This document shows, in pieces, positions 26,301 through 35,215 of a DNA stretch of 64,000 nt. The position numbers were made by a program, and so were the translations under genes. The stretch is from an uncultured Ruminococcus sp. (GTDB taxonomy: Bacteria; Bacillota; Clostridia; Oscillospirales; Acutalibacteraceae), in the NCBI GenBank assembly GCA_902765625.1, contig CACXAO010000004.1, forward strand, positions 1-64,000, read 5' to 3'. The notes beneath the pieces are model-generated. The model was not told the origin of the DNA, did not search any database, and saw only the letters and a list, made by a program, of their open reading frames with translations. How positions within the stretch are numbered: position 1 is the first letter of the stretch; every line of letters starts with the position of its first letter.

Positions 26301-27711
26301 AGAAAACGTCGGTCACAGCGCCGTCCGTGATCTTGACAGCGCCGATCTCGGTGATCTTGTCCTTGAGCGGAGAAAGACCCGTGGTCTCGATATCAAAGCA
26401 GATGAAGGTGCCGCTGAGCGGCTCGTTCTGCTCACCCGAGACCGACTCGACGAGGTCGTCTACAAAATACGCCTCGGTGCCGTAGAGGACTTTGATTTTC
26501 TCGCCGTCCTTGTTTATCTTCTCGGCGGCGTTCATTGCGTCCGGAAACGCCTGCGCAACGCCGTGGTCGGTAATGGCGATCGCCTTGTGACCCCACGCTG
26601 CAGCGCGCTTTACAAGCTCGCTTGCCGGTGTGAGCGCGTCCATCTGAGACATGTTTGTATGCAGGTGAAGCTCCACGCGCTTTTCGGGAGCCTTGTCAAC
26701 GACCTTGACCTTCTGCGCGGTACCGATAGCGCGTGCGTTTACAACAAGCTCGCCTGCGTATTTATCGTACTCGACGTCGCCCATTACGGCGATGGTGTCG
26801 CCCTTGCGGATAGTGTCGACAGGCGCTGACTCGCGGATGGAATTGAACACCTTGACGGTGGTGGAGCCGGTGTAGTCGGTTATGTCGATAGTGAAAATAT
26901 TCTTGTCGCCCGATTTGGTCACGCGCTTTTCAAGCTCAAAAACGTCGCCCCAGACGGTGACCTTGCCGGAATCCATCGCGATTTCGCTGATCGGTATCAT
27001 CTTGCCGCGTATCGACCTGCCGTAAAGTGGACGTATCGAGGTTTCTATCAGCTGCGGAGTGGCAAACTTGCCCTCGCGGATCTCCGTTTCGGTCGTCAGT
27101 GCGTCCTGCTGCTTTGCTCTGACCTCCCCGGATACCTCAGCGTCCGCCTCGTAAGCCTGAGCCGACTGCTCAAGCTGCTGACGCTGCGCCTGCTTTTGCG
27201 CGTTCTGCATCTGCTGCTGATAGGCTGAATTGTCCTCGGTCATTTCGAGAACGCCGTCGTATTTTATATTGAACGTCAGGTCAAATCGCTCGGCGATCAG
27301 CTTTCCTAGCAATTCGTCGAAATGCTTTGCGTCGAGAATCGCCTTTCCGCCGTTGTAGAGCGTAATGCGCAAATCCTTGCCGTCCTGCCTGACGTCGGCG
27401 TTGTTCAGGGTGCCGTTAATGCTCGGCAGCTCGTGCTTTGCCGCCTTATAAAGCTCCGGAAAATACTTTACCGTAAATAATTCCCTGCCGAAATGCGGCA
27501 TTATGACAACCGATGAGTCGAGCGATTTGGAGTAAAGCTTCTCGGTGCGGATCAGCTCGTCGTACGAAATCAGAGAATTAAAATGAACCCACAGCTTTAT
27601 CATGCGCACTTCATTTACGATTTTGGCGCGGATAACCAAGCCGTCGGAAATATTGTCGGGTATCTTTGTGTTCCCTGCCGACGAGCCGAATATGCTTCCT
27701 AATGTATTCAT
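23350..27711 (-). CDS. polC: DNA polymerase III PolC-type alpha subunit
   Basis: PolC is the replicative polymerase with built-in proofreading found in low-GC Gram-positive bacteria. The 1453-residue protein has an N-terminal region with a Q-rich stretch (about 160-200), an OB domain (about 250-330), a PHP domain beginning HLHTNMSQMDALTP (348 on), and a DEDDh exonuclease from about 437 with FDIETTGLSPL. The polymerase core follows, with GSRGSVGSS (about 896-904), a zinc-knuckle CxxC pair near 923-951, the catalytic PDIDLNF (976-982), and a C-terminal duplex-binding and helix-hairpin-helix region ending MSLF. It is in its usual place after ispG. Confidence 0.97.
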   Translation of the reverse strand: MNTLGSIFGSSAGNTKIPDNISDGLVIRAKIVNEVRMIKLWVHFNSLISYDELIRTEKLYSKSLDSSVVIMPHFGRELFTVKYFPELYKAAKHELPSINGTLNNADVRQDGKDLRITLYNGGKAILDAKHFDELLGKLIAERFDLTFNIKYDGVLEMTEDNSAYQQQMQNAQKQAQRQQLEQSAQAYEADAEVSGEVRAKQQDALTTETEIREGKFATPQLIETSIRPLYGRSIRGKMIPISEIAMDSGKVTVWGDVFELEKRVTKSGDKNIFTIDITDYTGSTTVKVFNSIRESAPVDTIRKGDTIAVMGDVEYDKYAGELVVNARAIGTAQKVKVVDKAPEKRVELHLHTNMSQMDALTPASELVKRAAAWGHKAIAITDHGVAQAFPDAMNAAEKINKDGEKIKVLYGTEAYFVDDLVESVSGEQNEPLSGTFICFDIETTGLSPLKDKITEIGAVKITDGAVTDVFSTFANPEMPIPAKIVQLTGINDSMVKDAPSQAEAVSAFLEFAGDSILVAHNAPFDTSFIRKACENMGVEYNYTSIDTVAISRAILPDIKNVKLDTVANYLRLGKFNHHRATDDADMLSKIFVSLCQRLEADYDIHSTAEINTKIAGGDFKKLPSYHQIIIAKNKVGLKNLYKLISHSHLQTFYKKPRIPKSLLVKHREGLILGSACCEGQLYKSILKGAPWGEIKRIASLYDYLEIQPAGNNAFMLRDGTFKSVDELHEIDKTIIRLGKEMGKPVCATCDVHFMDPHDADFRKILQASLKFKDADNQPPLFFRTTAEMLKEFEWLGKDKAYEVVVTNPNKIADMCESIRPIPKGTFPPNIEGAEEQLVSITWQRAKEKYGDPLPEIVKARLDKELNSITTYGFSVLYMTAQKLVADSEAHGYLVGSRGSVGSSFVATMSGISEVNPLCPHYVCKKCKHSEFITDGSYGSGFDMPHKNCPNCGTLMDQDGHEIPFETFLGFKGDKVPDIDLNFSGEYQSKSHRYTEELFGKDNVFKAGTISTVAEKTAIGFVKKYQEERGISMHKAELKRLAKGCTGVKRTTGQHPGGMVVVPRTNDVYDFCPVQHPANDMTSDNITTHFDFHSIHDTITKLDELGHDVPTIYHYLELFTGIPVMEVSMSDEKVMSLFTSTEALGVKPEDIDSQIGTFSIPECGTGFVQGMLIEAQPKTFTDLLQISGLSHGTDVWLGNAQDLIHNGTCTISDVIGTRDSIMTYLMHKGLDESMSFKIMEIVRKGNATKLLTEDHFKAMREHNVPEWYIDSCMKIKYMFPKAHAAAYMIAALRLGWYKVHRPLEYYAAYFTVRSDNLDGAVVMQGHSAVKEKMSLIKRKIGMHEASDKEEKEYGTYQIVNEMFARGIEVLPVDIYRSDAKMFTIEDGKIRLPFSSLPGVGEAAAVSLAEAGKQGEYLSIEDMQVKTKVTKAVIETLRESGILTDLPESSQMSLF

Positions 27712-27720
27712 ATACTTCCT

Positions 27721-28764
27721 TTACATTTTTTCTATTTCTTCCATAAGGGCGTCAACGAGCTTATCCTCGTCGACCTTGTACAGAATTTCGCCCTTTTTGA
27801 ACACAAGACCGCAGCCTTCGCCGCCGGCAATTCCGATGTCGGCTTCCTTTGCCTCGCCCGGACCGTTTACTACGCAGCCCATAACGGCGACCTTGATGTT
27901 CTTTTTGCAGCCGCGCAGACGTTCCTCAACCTCGTTAGCGATTTTGACGAGGTCAATGCGCGTCCTTCCGCATGTCGGACACGAGACGAACTGAACGCCC
28001 TCCTCGCGCAGATCGAGCGCCTTGAGGATATCAAAGGCGGCGTAGACCTCGCGGACGGGGTCGGCGGTGAGCGAAACGCGGATCGTGTCGCCGATTCCGC
28101 GCGTAAGCAGAGCGCCTAAGCCCGCGGCGGATTTGATTATGCCCATTCGCTCGGTGCCTGCTTCGGTTACTCCGAGGTGAAGCGGATAACCGCACTGCTC
28201 GGCGGCGAGCTCATAAGCCTGTATCATTGTTGAGACGGTCGAGCTTTTCATTGAAAGCACGATGTCGTTGAAGTCGAATTTTTCAAGCAGCGACGCGTGA
28301 TAAAGCGCGCTGTCGCAGAGCGCCTGCGGAGTGGGGTGACCGTACTTCGCGAGGATCTCCTTTTCGAGAGAACCGGAATTTACGCCGATTCTGATCGGGA
28401 TTCCGCGCTGACGGCAGGCGTCGGCGACCGCCTTTACCCTGTCGTCGGAGCCAATGTTGCCGGGGTTGATGCGGATTTTATCCACTCCCGCGGCGCACGC
28501 CTCAAGCGCTAATTTATAGTTGAAGTGAATATCCGCGACAATAGGCGCCTTGACCGCTTCCTTGAGCGCCGGAATAAGGCGTACCGCGTCCATATCGGGG
28601 ATCGCAGCTCTGATGACCTGACAGCCGGCTTCTTCGAGAGCGACCGCCTGACGTACAGAGCCTTCTATATCTGTGGAGGGGACGTTGAGCATGGACTGCA
28701 CGCTCACGGGAGCGCCGCCTCCGATTTTGAGATTTCCTGCTTTTACCTGAATTTTACTGCTCAT
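27721..28764 (-). CDS. ispG: 4-hydroxy-3-methylbut-2-en-1-yl diphosphate synthase
   Basis: IspG is the 4Fe-4S enzyme of the MEP isoprenoid pathway that opens cyclic MEcPP to HMBPP. The 347-residue protein has the N-terminal TIM-barrel (VQSMLNVPSTDIEGSV, GINPGN-like RINPGNIG) and the C-terminal cluster domain with cysteines in SCPTCGRTRID and MGCVVNGPGEA. It is two genes from dxr in a shared operon, so two MEP-pathway steps are co-encoded; rseP lies between them. Confidence 0.97.
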   Translation of the reverse strand: MSSKIQVKAGNLKIGGGAPVSVQSMLNVPSTDIEGSVRQAVALEEAGCQVIRAAIPDMDAVRLIPALKEAVKAPIVADIHFNYKLALEACAAGVDKIRINPGNIGSDDRVKAVADACRQRGIPIRIGVNSGSLEKEILAKYGHPTPQALCDSALYHASLLEKFDFNDIVLSMKSSTVSTMIQAYELAAEQCGYPLHLGVTEAGTERMGIIKSAAGLGALLTRGIGDTIRVSLTADPVREVYAAFDILKALDLREEGVQFVSCPTCGRTRIDLVKIANEVEERLRGCKKNIKVAVMGCVVNGPGEAKEADIGIAGGEGCGLVFKKGEILYKVDEDKLVDALMEEIEKM

Positions 28765-28772
28765 ATTTCCTC

Positions 28773-30185
28773 CTAAATGCTTGGGAAGGTTCCTGTGATA
28801 AGCTGCCAGATGTCCTTTACCGAGATCACCGCAATAAACAGCAACAGCAGTGCGAGTCCGACGCCGTTGACTATATATTCAAACTTGCGCGGCAGGGGTC
28901 TGCGGATTATCGCCTCTATGAGAAGCATTACGAAGCGGCCTCCGTCGAGCGCCGGGAAAGGCAGCAGATTGACAACGCCGAGGTTGACGGTGATCAGCGC
29001 CATGATGAATATGATATTGTTGACCGCGCTCATGAAGTTGATCTTGAGACCCTCTGAGGCAACCATCGAGACAGCCCTTGTTATTCCCACGGGACCCGAA
29101 AGGTCGGTGAAGCTGAACCTGCCCTGAACCAGCATGATAAGCGACTGCCAGACGGTTTTGGCAAGACTTGCGGTCTGGCTGAACGTCTGACCGATCACAG
29201 TGCCGAAGTTCTTTTCGAGCGGCTCAACGGAGAAGTCGTAGCGGACGACCGTTTCCTTTGTATTCTTCTCCTTGGCGGCTTCCTCGGTTTTATACTCCGT
29301 ATAGAACTGAACGCCTTCGAGCGTTATCTTTTCGCCGTCGCGCTCAACCTCAACGTCGGCGGTATAGCGAATGCGCTCGTCGCGTTTTTCGATTTCGGGA
29401 TAGGTGTATTCTTCTGTTTTTGCAAGATCCTTAAAGGCATAGAGAGCGTCGATAGATTTCTTTGCAGCGTCGTACGCCTCTTCCTTTGCGGCAGCCGCCT
29501 GAATCGCCGCGGCATTCTCATCCAAAATATTGTAAAGCTCGTTGTACTCCTCGTCAGTGAGCTTTTTGCCGTAATATTTTTCTTCGTTATTAACAAGCTC
29601 AATAAAGGTTTTTACGGGAAGGTTCGCGCAATCCTCCTTGTAGACCGCGAGAGAATCCGGGTCTACGGCGCTGCACTGCAGAGTTTGAATGGCAAACTGC
29701 AAATCCTTTGTGTTCCAGATAGAATAGCCGTTAATTCCGACGATCTTATCGCCCGTCTGCAGACCGCTGCTCGCGGTGAAGGCGTTAGGAGAAAAGCTGC
29801 TTATGATAGTGCTTTCAAAGTATGGCTGCTGAACAAGAACTATGAACATGAGCAATATTCCCACAACAAAGTTCATGAACGCGCCGGCGACGATGATTAT
29901 CATCCGCTTCCATACCTTCGCGTTCGTGAAGGCCCGCGGATTATCGCTCTCCTGATCCTCGCCCTCCATCGCGCAATAGCCGCCGACCGGGAATAACCGC
30001 AGAGAATACTGCGTTTCGCCCTTCTTGAAGCCAAAGAGCTTCGGTCCCATGCCGAGCGCAAATTCATTTACCTGAACGCCCGATTTTTTGGCGGTTATGA
30101 AATGGCCGAACTCGTGAGCGAAGATGATGAACTCAAAGAGAAGTACGCCGATTATTATTAACGCTATTGTGATTAAAACCTGCAT
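28773..30185 (-). CDS. rseP: RseP-type site-2 membrane protease with enlarged PDZ region
   Basis: RseP/RasP is an intramembrane zinc metalloprotease that cleaves anti-sigma factors and signal peptides. The 470-residue protein has HEFGH (24-28) in the first helix and the second metal motif in NLLPFPALDGGRF near the C-terminus. The PDZ region (about 120-310) holds an inserted stretch at about 170-273 that is helical, rich in A, E, K and Y, and lengthens the protein beyond the usual 340-430 residues. It lies between dxr and ispG, the standard Firmicute order. Confidence 0.93.
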   Translation of the reverse strand: MQVLITIALIIIGVLLFEFIIFAHEFGHFITAKKSGVQVNEFALGMGPKLFGFKKGETQYSLRLFPVGGYCAMEGEDQESDNPRAFTNAKVWKRMIIIVAGAFMNFVVGILLMFIVLVQQPYFESTIISSFSPNAFTASSGLQTGDKIVGINGYSIWNTKDLQFAIQTLQCSAVDPDSLAVYKEDCANLPVKTFIELVNNEEKYYGKKLTDEEYNELYNILDENAAAIQAAAAKEEAYDAAKKSIDALYAFKDLAKTEEYTYPEIEKRDERIRYTADVEVERDGEKITLEGVQFYTEYKTEEAAKEKNTKETVVRYDFSVEPLEKNFGTVIGQTFSQTASLAKTVWQSLIMLVQGRFSFTDLSGPVGITRAVSMVASEGLKINFMSAVNNIIFIMALITVNLGVVNLLPFPALDGGRFVMLLIEAIIRRPLPRKFEYIVNGVGLALLLLFIAVISVKDIWQLITGTFPSI

Positions 30186-30243
30186 TTAATTAATGTCAAC
30201 TCCATATCAGATTCCGCAACGAATCTTACCCTGTATACCCTGT

Positions 30244-31389
30244 TTATACCCTTTCGGTAACGTACTGACGCGCCATACGGTCGGCAGCGAGAATATCCTC
30301 CACCGACTCGGGCTTGCTGTTCTTAATGCTCTCCACAGCGCCCATTACAAGCTCGCCGATTTCGAGGAAGCTGATTTTGCCGTTTCTGAACAGCATATTT
30401 GCCTCTTCGTTCGCGCCGTTTGCGATCGCCGTTGCTACGCCGCCCATTGCGAGCGCCTTTTTGCAGGCTCGCAGACACGCGAACGTCTCGTAGTCAGGCT
30501 CAAAGAAGGTCAGCTCTCCGATCTGCGCGAGGTTAAGCTCCGCGACGGGCGACTCATATCTCTCGGGATATGTGATCGCGTACTGGATCGGAATGCGCAT
30601 ATCGGGAACTCCGAGCTGCGCGATAACCGAATTGTCGGTGTACTCAATCAGCGAGTGGATTATGCTCTCGCGGTGCACAACGACGTCGATATTCTCGCCC
30701 GACACATCAAACAGACGCGCTGCCTCGATGATTTCAAGACCCTTGTTCATCATTGAAGCGGAGTCAATGGTGATTTTTGCGCCCATGCTCCAGTTCGGGT
30801 GATTGAGCGCCTGCTCAACCGTGACGCCCTTGAGGTCGGCTGTGGTTTTGCCGAAGAACGGACCGCCCGACGCGGTCAAAATCAGCTTTTTGAGCGCCTT
30901 GTTCGGCGGATTGCCCTGAAGGCACTGAAAAATCGCCGAATGCTCGCTGTCTACCGGCAGCAGCTTTACTCCGTTCTCCCTCACCGCGTCTGTGACAAGG
31001 TCGCCGCCGGCAACCAAGGTTTCCTTGTTTGCGAGCGCGATGTCCTTCTTTGCGTTTGCCGCCGCGATCGTGGGCTGCAGACCTACCATACCGACTACGG
31101 AATTGAGCACCAGATCGGCGCTGCCGAGCGTTGCCGCCGCGATAAGTCCGTCCATGCCGGCGAGAACCTTGGTTGAGGTGTCTTTAATATTATCCCTCAG
31201 CTGCGCCGCCTTATCCTCGTTAAAGACGACTGCAAGCTCAGGCTTGAATTTTCTGATTTGCTGCTCCAGCAGACCGATGTTGCTGTTTGCGGTGAGCGCG
31301 CGCACGGATAGTCCGAGCTTTTCGGCAACGTCGAGTGTCTGGGTGCCTATGGAGCCTGTGGAGCCTAAGACTGAAAGATTGTGTTTCAT
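30244..31389 (-). CDS. dxr: 1-deoxy-D-xylulose-5-phosphate reductoisomerase
   Basis: Dxr converts DXP to MEP with NADPH, the committed step of the MEP pathway. The 381-residue protein starts with the NADPH motif GSTGSIGTQTLDV. It has the metal-binding PVDSEHSAIFQCL, the substrate loop SMMNKGLEIIEA and TASGGPFF. It stands 4 bp after cdsA in the operon; both it and uppS/cdsA concern polyprenol and lipid precursors. Confidence 0.97.
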   Translation of the reverse strand: MKHNLSVLGSTGSIGTQTLDVAEKLGLSVRALTANSNIGLLEQQIRKFKPELAVVFNEDKAAQLRDNIKDTSTKVLAGMDGLIAAATLGSADLVLNSVVGMVGLQPTIAAANAKKDIALANKETLVAGGDLVTDAVRENGVKLLPVDSEHSAIFQCLQGNPPNKALKKLILTASGGPFFGKTTADLKGVTVEQALNHPNWSMGAKITIDSASMMNKGLEIIEAARLFDVSGENIDVVVHRESIIHSLIEYTDNSVIAQLGVPDMRIPIQYAITYPERYESPVAELNLAQIGELTFFEPDYETFACLRACKKALAMGGVATAIANGANEEANMLFRNGKISFLEIGELVMGAVESIKNSKPESVEDILAADRMARQYVTERV

Positions 31390-31393
31390 AATT

Positions 31394-32224
31394 TTACCCT
31401 AAGCTTAAAAGCGGCATATACTGATTGATCACGAGCACGATAGGCGCGGTGAAAATAATACTGTCGCAGCGGTCGAGAAATCCGCCGTGACCCGGAAAGA
31501 TCGTGCCGTAGTCCTTTATGCCGAGATTGCGTTTTATCAGTGAAAAGCTCAGATCGCCGACGATCGAAAATACCGCGTCGAGCGCTCCTATCATCACAAG
31601 TGAAATGAAATTGACCGAAACCGCCGAGAATACAAGCAGCTGGAAGATAAGTCCCAGTCCCACAGCGGAAATCATGCAGAACAAAATTCCGCCGATCGCG
31701 CCCTCAACCGTCTTTTTGGGGCTGATTTCGGGACAAAGCTTGTGCTTTCCCATGCTTGCTCCGACAAAAAATCCGCCGGCATCAGCCATCCACGGAAGCA
31801 TCAGCACAACAAAAAAGCCAAAGGTTACGCTAATTTCGTTGCTGCATACAAGCGTTACCGCGCTCATGCCGAACGAAATCAACAGAGTGCCGAACACAGC
31901 GTAGCAAAAATCGGGATAACTGATTTTTTTATGGCGGATAATCAGCGTTAAAAACGCCGCCATCATAAACACCAGAAGCGTAAGATAGACAAACGGGGTC
32001 GCGCATAACAGCGTCAGCAAAAATGCCGCCGCGATACATACGACAGATATGGGATAGTTCCTGAGCATACCCTTGCCGTAGAGATACTCGCCTATCATAA
32101 CGGCGGTTACGCCGCTCACAACAATATTGAGGGTCGGCCGCCACAGCTCTGACAAAAATATTAACAGAACAACGGCGGGGATTCCGATTGCGGCGGTAAG
32201 AAGTCTCGGTTTCAGTGATTTCAT
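31394..32224 (-). CDS. cdsA: Phosphatidate cytidylyltransferase
   Basis: CdsA makes CDP-diacylglycerol from CTP and phosphatidic acid, the branch point for bacterial phospholipids. The 276-residue protein is polytopic with about eight membrane segments. It carries the family signature near the C-terminus, including SLIKRNLGIKDYG and PGHGGFLDRCDS, where the acidic residues bind metal. It follows uppS by 28 bp. Confidence 0.95.
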   Translation of the reverse strand: MKSLKPRLLTAAIGIPAVVLLIFLSELWRPTLNIVVSGVTAVMIGEYLYGKGMLRNYPISVVCIAAAFLLTLLCATPFVYLTLLVFMMAAFLTLIIRHKKISYPDFCYAVFGTLLISFGMSAVTLVCSNEISVTFGFFVVLMLPWMADAGGFFVGASMGKHKLCPEISPKKTVEGAIGGILFCMISAVGLGLIFQLLVFSAVSVNFISLVMIGALDAVFSIVGDLSFSLIKRNLGIKDYGTIFPGHGGFLDRCDSIIFTAPIVLVINQYMPLLSLG

Positions 32225-32252
32225 TAATGTGCTCCTCTCAAGGCGCGGCAGC

Positions 32253-32996
32253 TTATACGCCGCCGTAACGCCTGTTGCGCTGGGAATAAATGCGCAGCGC
32301 TTCGTCCAGATCGGACTTCTGGAAATCCGGCCAGAGCTTGTTCATTATCACAAACTCGGTGTAAGCCGACTGCCAGAGCATGAAGTTTGAAATGCGGTAT
32401 TCGCCGCTCGGACGGATAATCAGGTCGGGGTCGGGCTGACCTGCGGTGTACAGACGGTCGGAAATAAGCTGCTCGGTAATATCAGCTTCGCTGAGCGCGC
32501 CGCTCTTTACATCGGCAGCTATGCTCTTTACCGCGCGGACTATCTCATCGCGCGAGCCGTAGTTCATCGCGATGTTGAGAACCATGCCGTCTCTTTCGCG
32601 CGAGCATTCCTCGTTTTCGTCCATAAGGGCGCGAAGCTCAGGCGAAAAACCGCTTTTGTCGCCGATAAAGCGAACGACTATATCGTCGTCCTTAAAATCG
32701 GAGATTGCCTCCTCAAGATACGACTTGAACAGCTTCATCAGAGCGCCGACCTCGTCCTCCGGGCGCTTCCAGTTTTCGGTTGAAAACGCGTAGACGGTGA
32801 GGTATTTTATGCCGACCTCCGAACAGTAACGCGTGATTTTACGGAAGGTGCGCGCACCTTCCGTATGTCCTGCCTTGCGCGGCAGACCGCGTTTCTTTGC
32901 CCATCGTCCGTTGCCGTCCATTATTATTCCGACGTGCTTTGGAAGAACGAGCGGAGTTTCTTCGGCTTCGGCTTTGTTTCTTCCGAAAAATGCCAT
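32253..32996 (-). CDS. uppS: Isoprenyl (undecaprenyl) diphosphate synthase
   Basis: UppS adds isopentenyl units in the cis configuration to make undecaprenyl diphosphate, the lipid carrier for cell-wall synthesis. The 247 residues contain the start motif GIIMDGNGRWAKKRG with the essential Asp27. YAFSTENWKRP and the C-terminal DLIIRPSGEYRISNF are the other family blocks. It lies between frr and cdsA, one base after frr. Confidence 0.96.
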   Translation of the reverse strand: MAFFGRNKAEAEETPLVLPKHVGIIMDGNGRWAKKRGLPRKAGHTEGARTFRKITRYCSEVGIKYLTVYAFSTENWKRPEDEVGALMKLFKSYLEEAISDFKDDDIVVRFIGDKSGFSPELRALMDENEECSRERDGMVLNIAMNYGSRDEIVRAVKSIAADVKSGALSEADITEQLISDRLYTAGQPDPDLIIRPSGEYRISNFMLWQSAYTEFVIMNKLWPDFQKSDLDEALRIYSQRNRRYGGV

Positions 32997-32997
32997 A

Positions 32998-33552
32998 TTA
33001 CAGCTCCATTATTTCTTTCTGCTTGTCGGCTGAAACGCCGTCAACCTTCTTTGTGAATTTATCGGTCAGTTCCTGGGTTTTCTTCTCGGCGAGCTTGAGA
33101 TCGTCCTCGGTGAGATCTCCGGACTTCTTCATCGCCTTGAGCTTTTCAATTGTGTCGCGGCGGACGTTGCGTATCTGAACCTTTGTTTCCTCCGCGAGCT
33201 TCTGAACGTCCTTTACGATCTCCTTACGTCTGTCCTCCGTAAGGGGCGGGAACTGCAGGCGGATAAGCTTGCCGTCGTTCATGGGGTTGATGCCGATGTC
33301 CGACTTCTGGATAGCCTTTTCGATTTGTCTGAGAATAGACGCGTCCCACGGTTGAATGGTCAGGGTTCTCGCCTCGGTTACAGATACCGCCGCAAGCTGG
33401 TTTACGGGAGTGGGAGCTCCGTAGTAGTCGACCTTGACCTTGTCGAGCACGGCGGGATTTGCTCTGCCCGCGCGGATTTCGGCATATTCGGTGCAGAGGT
33501 GGTCAAGACGTCTGTTCATGCGCTCCTCTGCCTTTTTGAGCTGTTCTTTCAT
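32998..33552 (-). CDS. frr: Ribosome recycling factor
   Basis: RRF splits the post-termination ribosome together with EF-G. The 184-residue protein has the typical three-helix bundle with a small domain: ERMNRRLDHLCTEYAEIRAGRANPA, given here in part as IRAGRANPA, then DYYGAPTPVNQLA and PPLTEDRRKEIVK. It is preceded by pyrH and followed by uppS, the classic order. Confidence 0.98.
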   Translation of the reverse strand: MKEQLKKAEERMNRRLDHLCTEYAEIRAGRANPAVLDKVKVDYYGAPTPVNQLAAVSVTEARTLTIQPWDASILRQIEKAIQKSDIGINPMNDGKLIRLQFPPLTEDRRKEIVKDVQKLAEETKVQIRNVRRDTIEKLKAMKKSGDLTEDDLKLAEKKTQELTDKFTKKVDGVSADKQKEIMEL

Positions 33553-33594
33553 GGTAATTTCCTCCTAAATAATAAAATGATAATCAGTTCCTAA

Positions 33595-34308
33595 TCATTC
33601 TTCATTTGATACGACTGTGCCGATATTTTCGCCGCAAACCGCCTTGTAGATGTTGTCGGGGTCGTCTATGCTGAATACGAGAATCGGGATATTGTTGTCT
33701 CTGCACATTGCCGCAGCGGTGCTGTCCATTACGTTGAGTCCCTGGCTGAGAACCTCCTGATGCGAGATAGTGTCGTACTTCTTGGCGTCTGGGTTGGTTT
33801 TGGGGTCTGAATCGTAAACGCCGTCTACCATTGTTGCCTTAAAGATGATGTCGGCTTCAATCTCAGCTGCCCTCAGTGAAGCGGCGGAGTCGGTGCTGAA
33901 AAAAGTGTTGCCGGTTCCGCAGCCGAAGATTACTACTCTGCCCTTTTCCATGTGACGGATAGCCTTGTTGCGGATATAAGGCTCCGCGATCTGCGGCATG
34001 GAAATAGCGGTCTGAACGCGGACGGGTACGCCGAGCTGCTCAAGCGCGTCGCATACGCCTAAAGCGTTGATGGCTGTTGCGAGCATTCCCATGTGGTCAG
34101 CGCGCGGTCTGTCCATCTCGCCGGAGCTTCTGCCTCTCCAGAAGTTGCCGCCGCCGACAACGATGCCGATCTGCACGCCCTTTTCGTTACATTTTTTGAT
34201 AGGCTCGCAAATGCGCATAACAGTGTCGAAATTAATGCCGTGCTTGTCCTCTCCCGCGAGAGATTCGCCCGAAAGCTTTAATAAAATACGCTTATATTTT
34301 GGTTTCAT
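33595..34308 (-). CDS. pyrH: UMP kinase
   Basis: PyrH phosphorylates UMP to UDP and is allosterically controlled by GTP and UTP in many bacteria. The 237-residue amino-acid-kinase-fold protein has [13 protein letters not shown] at the start, GGGNFWRG and [15 protein letters not shown] in the middle (the latter in part), and [13 protein letters not shown] for substrate binding. It is the first gene of a nine-gene run down to the AI-2E protein and has a strong promoter. rpsB and tsf, often upstream, are not here. Confidence 0.97.
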   Translation of the reverse strand: MKPKYKRILLKLSGESLAGEDKHGINFDTVMRICEPIKKCNEKGVQIGIVVGGGNFWRGRSSGEMDRPRADHMGMLATAINALGVCDALEQLGVPVRVQTAISMPQIAEPYIRNKAIRHMEKGRVVIFGCGTGNTFFSTDSAASLRAAEIEADIIFKATMVDGVYDSDPKTNPDAKKYDTISHQEVLSQGLNVMDSTAAAMCRDNNIPILVFSIDDPDNIYKAVCGENIGTVVSNEE

Positions 34309-34340
34309 ATCTTAACACCTCGTCAATTATATTTAGTTAT

Positions 34341-34369
34341 ATTATACTATATCTTGGCAGTGATGTAAA
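34341..34369 (-). promoter_or_regulatory. Promoter of pyrH and downstream genes
   Basis: On the minus strand TTTACA (34364-34369) and TATAAT (34341-34346) are 17 bp apart. GAGGTG precedes the pyrH ATG. Confidence 0.75.
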
Positions 34370-34414
34370 GCAAAAACACTAAATATTTTGTCTGTTAACC
34401 AAAGTTTCAAGGGT

Positions 34415-34449
34415 AAAAAAAGACGCGGTCCGACAAAACCGAACCGCGT
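34415..34449 (-). terminator. Terminator of the amino-acid ABC operon
   Basis: ACGCGGT and ACCGCGT arms (34443-34449 and 34423-34429), extended by TCGG/CCGA-type pairs, are followed on the minus strand by a seven-U run. Confidence 0.85.
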
Positions 34450-34474
34450 TTCCCTTTATTATTTTTTTATCGAA

Positions 34475-35215
34475 TTAAAGAACCTTTGAGAGAAACTCCC
34501 TGAGTCTCGGCGACTTGGGATTTTCGAAAAATTCGGACGGCGGTCCCTGCTCGACGATCACTCCCTCGTCAACAAAGACGATATCCGTGCCTACTTCTCT
34601 TGCAAAGCCCATTTCGTGGGTAACAACGACCATTGTCATGCCGTCCCTTGCGAGCTGCTTCATTACCTCGAGCACCTCTCCTACCATCTCGGGGTCGAGA
34701 GCTGAGGTCGGCTCGTCAAACAGCATAACATCGGGGTTCATTGCGAGCGCGCGCACGATGGCGATACGCTGCTTCTGTCCGCCCGAAAGCTGCGACGGGT
34801 AAGCGTTTGCTCTGTCGGCAAGTCCTACGCGGTCGAGAAGTCTCATGGCGTTTGCCTCGGCTTCTTCCTTTGTCTGCTTGAGAAGCTTCATGGGTCCGAG
34901 GGTGAGGTTGCGAAGTACCGTCATGTGAGGAAACAGGTTGAACTGCTGGAACACCATGCCCATCTTCTGACGGTGGATATTGATATCTATCGAAAAGTCG
35001 GTGATATCGACTCCCTCAAAGTAAATCGAGCCCGAGGTAGGCTCCTCGAGGAGGTTTAGGCAGCGCAGGAAGGTTGATTTGCCCGAGCCGGAAGCTCCGA
35101 TCACAACCATAACGTCGCCCTTGTCAATCTCGGCGTTAATACCCTTTAATACTTCGGTGTCGCCGAAGGATTTGCAGAGGTTGTCAACCTTAATCAAAAC
35201 ATTATCAGTGGTCAC
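34475..35215 (-). CDS. Polar amino-acid ABC transporter, ATP-binding protein
   Basis: The 246-residue ATPase powers uptake of a polar amino acid (glutamine, arginine, cystine or similar). Walker A is GASGSGKST (about 39-47). The Q-loop is in [13 protein letters not shown], the signature is LSGGQKQR, Walker B is [14 protein letters not shown], and the H-loop is in VVTHEMGFA. The start is GTG inside the end of the permease gene, with GGAGG ten bases upstream. The substrate cannot be decided. Confidence 0.93.
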   Translation of the reverse strand: MTTDNVLIKVDNLCKSFGDTEVLKGINAEIDKGDVMVVIGASGSGKSTFLRCLNLLEEPTSGSIYFEGVDITDFSIDINIHRQKMGMVFQQFNLFPHMTVLRNLTLGPMKLLKQTKEEAEANAMRLLDRVGLADRANAYPSQLSGGQKQRIAIVRALAMNPDVMLFDEPTSALDPEMVGEVLEVMKQLARDGMTMVVVTHEMGFAREVGTDIVFVDEGVIVEQGPPSEFFENPKSPRLREFLSKVL

